From: Plantago major
Taxonomy: Eukaryota; Streptophyta; Magnoliopsida; Lamiales; Plantaginaceae
Direction: 5' to 3'
DNA: 64,000 nucleotides
NCBI GenBank assembly: GCA_026545765.1
Contig: CM048840.1
Span: 6,545,765 to 6,609,764, forward strand
The translations under genes and the position numbers were made by a program. Shown one piece after another: positions 37,451 to 46,679 of this stretch (position 1 is the first letter of the stretch; every line of letters begins with the position of its first letter). Under the pieces are notes generated by a model. The model saw only the letters and a list, made by a program, of their open reading frames with translations, had not been told where the DNA came from and made no database searches.

Positions 37451-39059
37451 TGTTGGTCTAGATAACGGCAAAGTAAAAGAATAGAAGGGGGGGTGTGAAT
37501 AGTCTTTTTCAAACTTTTGTCGATAAACACAATTTCTCAGATATCTGTGAAGATATCTGATACTTATTTTCAGAGAGCGGAAGACTTTTTGTGATAAGTG
37601 CATGTGCTCAGCAAGATATGTGTAAATACTTAGCAAGGTAAATAAAGCAAGTAATAGATTGCAGAAAGTAAATAACACAAGTCTTTATAGTGGTATCTGA
37701 AGGTGGCGTAATCCTTCAACTAATCCACTTCGGCCTTTCTCAGACCTAGAATCCACTAAGACAGATAATTGAGGTAACCTTACAAGTATCTTCTCTTGAT
37801 TCCTAAATACACTAGGTTCCCAACCAAGTGTTCCCCCTGAGTTATTCCCCGGCTTTCTCAGCCAAGTACTTCATGTACTCAGAAACCTTTTGAGCTATTC
37901 CTTAGTATCCCAAACTAAGTATTTCCTATGCTCAGTAACCTTGGAGTTATTCCTTAGTTTCCCAAACTAAGTATTTCCTGTACTCCACGCCGATTAAGGT
38001 GTTGGTTAAGGTAGTTTGTCAGGTGAGCTTCTTTAATAACTTGTTCAGTTATGCAGATAGCTCTATGAATCAAGTATACTTAATACACTTTTCAATGTAT
38101 GGTATCTTGTTCTTTACTGACCCAAGTCTATGATAAGTGTTCAAGAGAATGAATCTCAGATATAAAATCTTAATTCAACTCCTTCACAAATAACAATGCT
38201 TGTTAAGGATCAGAACATTTAGAACTTTTGTGCTACTTAGAATCAAGAGCTTTGGTCGCAACAGAAAGCTTGAAGGTAAGTAGTATGCTTGAGAGAGCTT
38301 GTGTGAGTATTTAGTGTTCTTGGTGTAAGTTCTGTATGTGTGTTCTCAAGCATTCTAAGTATTGATATTTATAGATGAATTTGAGTGCCGTTTGAATAGT
38401 ATCCGTTAGGCTTAAATCAAATTCAAACTATTGATATCTGAGTATAGTACTGTTGCACGTTTGTCTTCTTCTTCAGAGACTACCGTTTTTGTTCAGACAT
38501 TTCTTTCCGCGCATTTAATGCACTGTACTATACTTTGTCCTGTAGTGCCAACGGAACTATGCATGCTTTCTGAAGCCTTGCACGTCCCTTTCCAGAGACT
38601 ATCACAACTCCAGATACCACTTGTTAAAAATATATTGTTTCCCGGAAACATAATCTTTATCCAAGGTATCTGAGTGTAGATATCTGTGGGCACTTTTCCT
38701 CGTTCAGAAACCTTGTATTCTCAGATATCTTTTGCAACACTTGTTTATTGAAACACTTGTTTCTTCAAGATATCTGGACATAGGTATCTGATAACCTTTG
38801 TCTTCAGCAATCTTGTGCAGTCTTCAAAACTTCATTTTAAAGCTGAGCTTCTCCTGTTGGATGCCTTCTTCTTGGTCTTCTTCAAGAAAATAAAAATTAC
38901 ATTCAGAGACCTAACATCCTATACAAGATTTACTAGACTATCATACTTAGTGATTTTCCTCTAATACAGTGTTCAAGTGAACCAAGAGTACTAACCACCT
39001 TTCTGAGCTAAGATAAGTCATTGGGTTGCTGATCTAAATCTAAACAGATATTCCTAACA
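37451..39059 (-). repeat. element B 5' LTR
   Basis: This is a 1609-bp LTR with TGTTGG...CTAACA ends on the plus strand. Near its left end it has the AATAG/poly(G)/GTGAATAGTC hairpin region in a short form. It is rich in AGATATCTG and TATCTGA words. On its right it joins the 62-bp right arm of the MULE-like element. Confidence 0.9.
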
Positions 39060-39131
39060 AGCAATACTTGCTCCGAAATTTTGGATCGAATTGGATCGGA
39101 TTGATCTGAATATGCACCCCTAAATGTACCT

Positions 39132-39477
39132 ATTATCAATCAGCTCCCCGTTCTTCTCAATAGTGGCACTTGTATCACGACTCTTGTATACCGGGTAGCC
39201 ATTGCCATAAATAAAAAGTACGCTCATTAAAAGACTTTGAGAATTTCTTCCCATCATGCATACACGGTGAGGTTTGATTCAATGGACTGAATGGACCATG
39301 CACCATGTTCTCAGGTACGACCTTGTACAACTCCAGGTTAAGTTCCTCATCCGATATCTCAGCGGATATGAACTCATCTATAGCATTTGCATACATGTTT
39401 TTGTCCCCTCGATCCACCCAGAGCAGAATATGTGCATGGGGGAGCCCACGTTCCTGAAACTCAATAGTGTACACCAC
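39132..39477 (-). pseudogene. Helitron Rep endonuclease region, decayed
   Basis: The reverse strand holds the HUH endonuclease signature region YTIEFQERGLPHAHILLWV (about 39470-39415), where GLPHAH supplies the metal-binding His pair of Helitron Rep. Next come EFISAEISDEELNLELYKVV, MVHGPF, CMHDGKKFSKSFNERTF and, in a shifted frame, NGYPVYKSRDTSATIEKNGE up to the MULE-like insertion at 39131. The reading resumes at about 19927. Upstream sequence (39560-39960) has short coding-like pieces, but I could not tie them to a named domain. Confidence 0.82.
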
Positions 39478-40137
39478 TACAAAATATAAAATAATAAATA
39501 AAATAAATAATGAATAAAAATTAACTAAATAATAAAATGTTATTATTGTGTCATATACGCCAAGATAAGCTATTACATCTAGGACACTGGTCTTTGTTTA
39601 TTCCTTGTGTCTAGGTATGCAATATATTTATCATCCTCGATGGTACAAAACACAAAATTTTGGAAGTGTGGATTCTTCATTACCAGTTTTCAAATCCTCA
39701 GCATTAAATCCCATATGCATGAGCTTACAAAAGATACGCCATTAGCGTTTTCCTTCATCTTAATTTGATAGTACTTTGATTCATTCTTCTCGATCTTTCT
39801 CATTACCATTGAACAATATCACGAAGTTTAAACAATAAGAGTCTTTATGATATCCAGAACTTATGGCGATATTCATTAATTCAAATGCATCTCCTTATAA
39901 TCTTAAGTTCTTAACATAGAATTATTCCTGTAACAATATATTATTTAGACAAAGATGCAAAAAAGGAATAATGTTGTTTGTACATTTTCAAATATTATAT
40001 TCGTTTTCAAATGGTTCGATTAATAAAAAATGTTTTTTGTAGTTAATTAAAAAATAATATAATAATTGGGACATAAGTTTTATGATAATTTTCGTTCAAT
40101 TTGTAGTTAGGCTTTGTTCTATTCGTCTAAAAACTAA
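39478..40137. other. probable 5' part of the Helitron, unresolved
   Basis: This is an AT-rich stretch with short coding-like fragments on the minus strand (about 39960-39560) and no recognisable motif. The Helitron 5' end (TC after an A on the minus strand) should lie in or beyond this interval, but no convincing terminus was found. Confidence 0.4.
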
Positions 40138-40291
40138 TTAATTTCAGTTCAGATCCATTTAGTTCAGTTCAAATTTGCTTACTTGTTTTCTATACTACAA
40201 ATAACTTCAGTTCAGTTTTGTCTGGACTTATTTGTAGTATTAAAAATAACAAATCCGAACTGAACTGAACTGATTTGAATTGAAATTAGTG
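40138..40291. repeat. inverted repeat, MITE-like
   Basis: Two arms of about 40 bp, TAATTTCAGTTCAGATCC... at 40138 and its imperfect reverse complement ending at about 40291, are built from repeated CAGTTCAG/CTGAACTG words. The arms surround a short centre with a second small inverted pair (CTACAAATAA / TTATTTGTAG). It is probably a decayed foldback element. The target duplication is not clear. Confidence 0.5.
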
Positions 40292-40554
40292 ATTTCTCAG
40301 ATATAAAGAATAGAGACTTAATGATTATCATCCCGCCATCATTATTGACCAAGGAAAAGCCATATCGACACTAATATGAAGATGAAGTACACATCTATTT
40401 ATATTGATGAGTATATATAAATTAAATGTGGTAATTGTATCATCATTAGATTACTCTTTTTTGAGATAAAATAGATCATATATTAGTCAAATAGAATACA
40501 GTACATCAGGATTTAGGAGAGGCAAATCAGAGCCCCCACAAGCATCAAACTCAA

Positions 40555-41330
40555 AGTTCTAATCTAACAAATGTGCCAACGAATTTCTTTTTCTACTAAT
40601 AAAATGAAAAGAAAAGGAGTGAAAAGCTGAAGCCAAATGTTTCGTATCTTCTATTATACCACCTGGCACCTGCCATGGACAAAGATGGACCAGCATCATG
40701 TAATTGGTTAATAAGATTATCACAGTCACCTTCAAACATAACACAATGGAGATTTCTTGCAAGTCTAACTGGACTGATGTTCTGTCTGCAAACGCCTCAG
40801 CTACTTCCGATGTTGGATATGATCAAATTGCTTATATTCCTAAGCTACGTACTACTTGTGCATTCCAGATCCTGATCACTACACCTGCACCTGCTTTTGG
40901 TGGAGTACGGCCGATGGATGCATCAAAGTTTATCTTCAAGACTCCTGAAGGTAGAGGGGACCATGAACATGTTGCTATGGCCTATGGTGGTCAATTCCTG
41001 TTGAATTGTTCTTGTGTGCTGCTTTGTACCGACTGATATAATCTCGAACAAAAACAAATGTTGACGAAAGTTGTGGATCATATACACGTCTTTCATGCAC
41101 CTGTTTATTCCGGTTACTCCGTAGACTCCAACAAAAGCATACAAAAAGCTCAAACTCCTCCTTCGTCGCCTTTTTCCGCACCGAATGAATCCAATCTACA
41201 ACATGATTACCAGTTGTACATAAATTAAAGAATTAGACTACTGTGATAATGCTCAAATGAGCCTGGCATAGCTACAATACCAAAGAATATGCATGATAGT
41301 TTCTCACTTGACTCACAAACAGGACAACTA
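40555..41330 (-). pseudogene. LINE 3' fragment: zinc-binding and RNase H (RVT_3-type) remnant
   Basis: On the minus strand, CPVCESSEKL near 41315 resembles the zinc-binding domain found after plant LINE reverse transcriptases. It is followed by EFELFVCFCWSLRSNRNKQV (41150), then a DASIGRTPPKAGAGVVIR block (about 40930-40870) and HSFSFHFISRKRNSLAHLLD (about 40620-40558), which match the start and end of the RNase H domain of such elements. Stops and frame changes interrupt it. Only the 3' part of the element is present, as expected for a 5'-truncated LINE, though decay of an RNase H-like host gene cannot be excluded. Confidence 0.72.
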
Positions 41331-41832
41331 ACATAAATATCAATTCCTTTATATCTAAGATTAATAGCAACATATTACTTCAATAGATTACTTCAAAATT
41401 GAAAGATTAGTACATGATTTTAGGCCTACAGTCACGAACATTATCAAAAAAGAAAAAAAAAACTTACTTCCATAGATAGTATATATATACTTCATAGTAA
41501 ATCATACTACTACATTAAGTATGCAGATACATGGAGGAAAAAGTTCATCAAAAATTCATGGTAAACTCAAAATTGCTTTCAACAAAATTAATAAAGTATA
41601 AACAAAAATTAATCGAGCATTAAGGAGTTTGCTATTGGCTGGATTTGAGCTGTATTTATATAGGAAATTACGAATGATGGCTTAACTCTTACATCGTGAT
41701 ATGGATTTTTAAATATAGGTGAAATCCTAACAATCCGGATTAGCTGCTACTATTAATAGTACATTAATTAATTAAATATATCTATCATAAATTGCAAGAA
41801 ATGATAATAATGCATTTGAACTGTTAGATAGA
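41331..41832. other. intergenic, nothing recognised
   Basis: AT-rich sequence without coding potential, clear repeats or RNA genes that I can see. Confidence 0.6.
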
Positions 41833-42004
41833 TTTCAAAACCCATATAATTAGGGAAGATAAACAACTTAAATTTTTAAACGGTGAATGGGACAAGCTGG
41901 AGAAACTAACATTTACTTCGAAACACATATAAGTAGGGCAGATAAACAACTTAAATATTTAGAGTATTTATCGGTCAATGGGGCAAGCTGGAGAAACTAA
42001 CATT
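41833..42004. repeat. two-copy tandem duplication, about 84 bp unit
   Basis: Copy one (41833-41912) and copy two (41917-42004) share GATAAACAACTTAAAT and GGACAAGCTGGAGAAACTAA-like blocks in the same order. They differ at scattered bases and by a short insertion in copy two. It is a local non-coding duplication. Confidence 0.8.
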
Positions 42005-44282
42005 CCTAATTAAGCTCAACTTATACAATAGAACTCGATTAAAAAATAAATTTTTTTGGCTTCGTTTTGCCACCTAGAATTTTTACTTATGTGACGTATC
42101 TCTTATTCCATTTAAATCATCAATTTTATTATATATATAGATGAGGGAGTATTAACCTTAACTGGTCCGTCAGGGCACGGACAACCTTGCTATCTATCCT
42201 ACCCTCTAGCTAACTTTCCCTACTCTTCTTTATTGCCTTCCCATGCTCTCCAGACTCCCTTTCATTTATTACTGTAACCATATGACTCAACAATTAATAT
42301 CAATATTATGGCCCCGTGCTATTTATTATTCGTGTATCTGAGTTATATGCTGGTCCACGTAACAATACATGTAAATTTGTAGCATACATTTTGTATTCAC
42401 TTGTGTATTTGTAATTTTTATATTTCGATTTGAGACGTAATTTCATGTGGCGGAATGTATCATTAACAAATTTTAATTTTTTTACTTGAATAGAGTCATG
42501 TTATCCATACATATACATCAGAATAAAGTTCATGAATTGAACGTGTTTAATATGTGTATCACCCATATTACTCCTAAATAATATCGATCAAGGTTCATGA
42601 AATTTAATTTCATAAGATAATCTTATTAAATATTTTTAATAAGATGTTGGTTAGGATTTGGAAAAAAAGGAAAAGAAGTGGTTGTGTACGTAGGAAAAGA
42701 GCCAAAGAAGATGATGGTGATGTTAATAGTGGCCAGCCAAGTTTCTCGTGTAAAGATTTGTTGGCTTCGGTTAATATTATTGGTACTTTAATTTTCGATC
42801 CAGAGAAAAGAAGAAAATGGCGTTAAGGGTCACGCTAGCTATTCATCACCATACAGTTCTGTTTTATTGAAAACAACAGAACCTTGTCTTTTTTATTGGT
42901 CAAAAATTGTGAAAATCATGCCCTTCCATTATTCCATACTGATAAAGCCTCAAAATCGTGGCAAATATTCAAAATCAATCACTACTTTTCAAACTATATA
43001 CACACACCGCAAATGCCGTTTCAATACAACTACTACTAATTTCAGTATATACACTGACGTACGGCATTGTTTCATCAACAAGAATTTGTGATGGTTTACT
43101 ATATTACTTCTACAAATATAGCAGGTTAAATTGGATGGAGTTACAAATTCGTCTCTCTATAACCTCGTATTTCGTCCGATTCATTAATTTAGTGATTGTA
43201 ATTCAAAATAAAAATTTTCCTTTTACCTTTATGAGACACTCTAACAAGTGTACATGTGGATTCTATAGATTGTGTAATGGAGGATACTGCAGTCGTTGAC
43301 TCGTTGTTTTTTGTTCTAAAATTTTTTTTTTTTTGAGATACAATATTACAATTACAATACTTAGTCTTGAACAAATTTTATTATTAATATATCTCTAATC
43401 ATCATTTCAATCATTCTCTATACAGGAAAATAAATCACTCATTTCGAGGATCGAAACAATGGAGTGTTTCAGCTTGCCACTCGGTCCTAACATTTAATAA
43501 GTCAAAATGTCAAATAACATATACTGCCTCAAGAATGGTTTAGTTTGAACTTATAAAATACTATGATGACGCTATATTAATTTATTAATGGGTGCATGTG
43601 ATGTTTTAAGTATGCTTAGTACTACTACTAATCAATGGTGGTCAACAAAATTAGCTCTTAAATTATTGTCTTTAGCTACTTAACTCGATTACCAGGCTGC
43701 CAGCTATGTCCTCTAACATCACCCAGGAAACTTAAATCGTTCAATTTCTACCAACCGGAAGAATATTATTTATCATCATCTAATATTATCAAAATCTAAA
43801 TTAATACTACAACTTTGATAAAATCCAAACAATCAAGTAATTATCAACCATTTTATAATTGTCTTGACGTACGTACATATAGCAATTGCTTAAATCAATA
43901 CTAAAACTGATCTAGACGTCACATGCAATTAATTATACAAAACATTATGCTAAATTGATGAAAACCATTTCACCAAGTTCGATTATTTGATCACAAATCA
44001 CCACATAGATGGTTTAAAGAATTTTATCTCTTCTTGCACTTTGAAAATGTACGAAAATATTATAGAGTTGTTGGTTTCAAGGCTAAAATGTTATTTGGTG
44101 TGAAATTCATTGTATATGAGGGTAGATCCTTTTTTACGGTTTGCATTGGACGAACCCATCAATGACTCAACATGCCTTCATGCTCGGGTCTCTTTAGAAA
44201 ATGTGGTTGAGACGTAATAAATGACTTACTTACATTTAAAGGGGGAAATGAGCTCCTTACTGGGTATTGATTAGGGAATTAA
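42005..44282. other. intergenic, nothing recognised
   Basis: This is a long AT-rich stretch. A 60-codon frame at 42644-42826 is rich in Lys and Arg but has no neighbours, splice context or known motif, so it is not called. No tRNA or other RNA gene was recognised. Confidence 0.55.
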
Positions 44283-44601
44283 CTTACAGTTAACTTACAT
44301 AAAACCATCTCCATCAATGTTTTACTTACAGTTAACTTACATAAAACCATCTCCATCAACCCAACTCCAAAAATTTGATCCACCGGTAAAACCAGTTAAG
44401 ACACATTTGTCTTTTATTTTCTCATTTCATTTTGAACTTCATTTGTAATTGGATTGACAAAGAAACATGAACAAATAAAGAAAATGAAAAATAAAACAAC
44501 AAGTGGGGTAATACTGGTTATAACTTATAACTGGTAAAACCGATAGAACATCGATGGGGAGGGTTACAATGTATCCGATTTTACTTGGAGATGGTCTAAG
44601 T
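44283..44601. repeat. MITE-like region with a 42-bp tandem duplication at its left end
   Basis: The unit CTTACAGTTAACTTACATAA plus AACCATCTCCATCAA occurs twice in tandem (starting 44283 and 44325). The right side ends TTTACTTGGAGATGGTCTAA (about 44582-44601), whose reverse complement resembles the ACCATCTCCA part of the unit, giving terminal inverted repeats. The interior repeats AACTGGTAAAACC-like words. GACCATCTCCA ends are common in plant MITEs. The boundaries are uncertain. Confidence 0.5.
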
Positions 44602-46679
44602 TCTAGGATATTATCTAATTATAACACGCTGTCATGTACAGATAGGCTTGTAGAGTCATTATTGGAACTTGAGGAACCTAGCTTGGGCATGGTCCAAGAG
44701 GGAAGTGGCCTGCAGGATCAGGCTTTGGCCTATTGGGCCTTCCGTCACAGTCTTGCTAGTGAGTTCGGAAGATATGATCATGTTGGCTCGGAAGGTTCAT
44801 TATTGGCTCGGACGAATTAGGTAGGACTCAGTTTAAACTCGGTGAAATAAACTGTGGAGTAATTTATTTGGAATTAGAGCATCCACTGAACATGCTAAGC
44901 AATATTGGAGAGAAAAGCGTAAGAATTATTGTAGCTTGTTTAAGCACCGGATACTAATCCAACTAAGAGAATAATAATCTGAACTACTATAATGATGGTT
45001 GTCCACTAGGACTGCAAAATGCACCACAACGAATTGAATCACTGGGTTAGCAGGTGATTAACTATTTGATTAGTATTATAAGGTCAAATTATTGATGTTT
45101 GATATCGCACTATAAAAGAATAATATCTCCTCCCGATGAGTGGTTTCGCCCAAAGATTAAGCTTTAATTAAGGTGGAAAGTGTCGACAACATGACAACTC
45201 TTGTTTTACTTTTGTCATCAAACCAATCAAATCAACATATGCTTAATTAGGTGTGTACATTCATCAAATCATGACAACCTAAATAGTTTAACATGGATTT
45301 GGTTCTTAAGATGTCAAAGGGTCCCACCGCACAACTTTAGTCGTAATAAATCTTCTCTTTATTCTAAAATGTAATCTCATGATCAAATCATTAATTTATC
45401 GCATGTGGCCGTATTTTTAATTTAGGTGCCTTCACTCTGTTGTGTTTTGGGAACTAATCAGCTGTTCACATTTTATTATTCCTATTCGAGTGCCATCATT
45501 TTAAAATAGAATTAATTTTTATGATCACCCAAGAATTGTTTGGTGTCATGTACATCTACGGCTTAATTAACTATTTAATCAACAATTATCTGTTAACTTA
45601 TTAGTTAATTTTGAGAAAACATACTTCAAAATTATTATAAAAAAACTCGTAATTATCATATTAATGATGAGAAAAATGCAATAATGTACTTCCTGAACAA
45701 GAATGATGTGTCCATGTTCACCATTCATGAACATTCATCATACAATTGGAATTAAGAACATAGTAGGAGTATATAATGGTAATGAATTACTCGTATATAT
45801 AATAGTGTAGTAATTAATTCTACATTGGCAATATTAAATTGTGGACAATGACTGAAAAGATGTAAAATAAAAAGTGTCACGAGTGAGAGAAGGAAGTGTA
45901 AGGCATCTTCTAATAGTGGTTGTCAATCTTTAAGCAGAGACTCTGTCAACACCACAACTATTATTTATTCATTGATCCATAGTATATATGGATTCCATAC
46001 ATTTAACCTATAGTACTAGTAGCATTTAATTAGAGATACAAAGAAATGTCAGGATTCTGTCTATTTCTAAATGTTTTGATCGCTTGTGTAGCCAGTAACA
46101 TTTGAAAATGAAATACTAAGACTCAGCATTTTATCTACTGCCTGACCAATTTAACACAATGATGATCAGAAAATTAAAATTACTCTGCTCTGACATAAGC
46201 AAAAATACTCGGGTTTATTAATGTGCAGTACAAGATCTAGCATATTTTAAATCTAAACCCACTACCTTTTTGACCCATTTTATTGACATACATTTCTAAT
46301 GCAATAAACCCATGTTATAGGCAAAAACTTGTATTTAGCTACCTACTTAGGGGTCAGAATAGCAGGATATTTTCTGCATGCGCATTTAATGCCATGAAGC
46401 TGTAATTATTACCATGTTTCATCATTTAATCCATTTTTAAGTGATCAATCGCCAATGCTAGCTACTAATTCTCATTTTAAATATAAGTGATCAATCAAAT
46501 TAGCAAAGAACAAAAGAAATGTCCCATGAAATAAATTCTAGCTGGAATTATTTGATTTGTGCTAAAATATCTATAAACACTCTCGTATCCGACTGTTTTA
46601 TATTAGTATGTAATCTTTTCAACTTTTCTTATTTTGTTGACCATAAAGTAAACGGAAACCTAGCTTGTCCTGTGACATA
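44602..46679. other. intergenic, nothing recognised
   Basis: AT-rich sequence with only short chance reading frames, including an 88-codon frame across 44554-44820 that overlaps the MITE-like end and has no recognisable motif. Confidence 0.55.

Larger units (their letters stand above)
20600..39059 (-). mobile_element. copia LTR retroelement B (Sirevirus-like), broken, host to further insertions
   Basis: This is a second, related copia element on the minus strand inside the MULE-like element. The 5' LTR is at 37451-39059 and the PBS at 37437-37448. Next come gag, protease, integrase, RT and RNase H (down to about 29720), a spacer with a TATA box, the long extra gene (28864 to about 22110) and a 3' LTR cut at both ends (20600-22039). 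No target duplication is found because the left end is lost. It carries a CACTA element (25837-27079) and a reversed solo LTR (31973-33623). It is broken, with roughly ten or more breaks, though RT-RNase H keeps one long open stretch. By eye the two LTRs differ by only a few percent, so it is fairly young. Confidence 0.83.
19938..39121. mobile_element. MULE-like non-autonomous DNA transposon, split by copia B
   Basis: The terminal inverted repeats are AGGGGTGCACATTTAAACCG at the left (19938) and the reverse complement of an AGGGGTGCATATTCAG-type end at the right (39121). Perfect 10-bp target duplications AAATGTACCT flank them (19928-19937 and 39122-39131). The left arm is 662 bp and the right arm 62 bp; the rest is copia B. 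The outer parts are dense in GGATCGAATCGGAT-like words. No transposase is seen. The duplication length favours the Mutator superfamily over hAT, but the family call rests on this alone. Part of the left arm (about 20240-20500) is less AT-rich and could be captured host DNA. Confidence 0.75.
1320..39477 (-). mobile_element. old autonomous-type Helitron, split by nested insertions
   Basis: A rolling-circle transposon of the RepHel type runs on the minus strand. Its 3' end is at 1320 (CTAG preceded by a hairpin, flanked by T). Coding remnants appear in the order expected for the family: Rep motif region (39132-39477), central region (19271-19927) and PIF1-like helicase (3635 down to 1593). Reading across copia A and across the MULE-like element restores collinear Helitron protein order, which shows both are later insertions. 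The true 5' end (TC) lies beyond 39477 and was not found. The coding parts carry stops and frameshifts, so the element cannot move by itself. It is the oldest layer of the nest. Confidence 0.85.

Noticed and set aside
3636-39059. Reading copia A and B as one huge element
   Set aside because: Each has its own primer-binding site, LTR pair and full set of coding parts, and A has its own target duplication.
40290-40320. Candidate Helitron 5' end (minus-strand TCTCTATTC)
   Set aside because: The preceding base is G, not the required A, and no supporting terminal motif is seen, so the 5' end is left open.
1011-42153. Possibility that a Stowaway-like end at 1011 and a GAGGGAGTA at about 42147 are two ends of one MITE split by the Helitron
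   Set aside because: The two ends agree only over about 10 bases, and the sequence next to the Helitron ends does not clearly continue the inverted repeat.
42644-42826. 60-codon Lys/Arg-rich frame
   Set aside because: It is isolated, short, without motif, splice context or neighbours, and is as expected by chance.
44554-44820. 88-codon frame at the right end of a MITE-like region
   Set aside because: It overlaps the inverted repeat end and has no recognisable domain.
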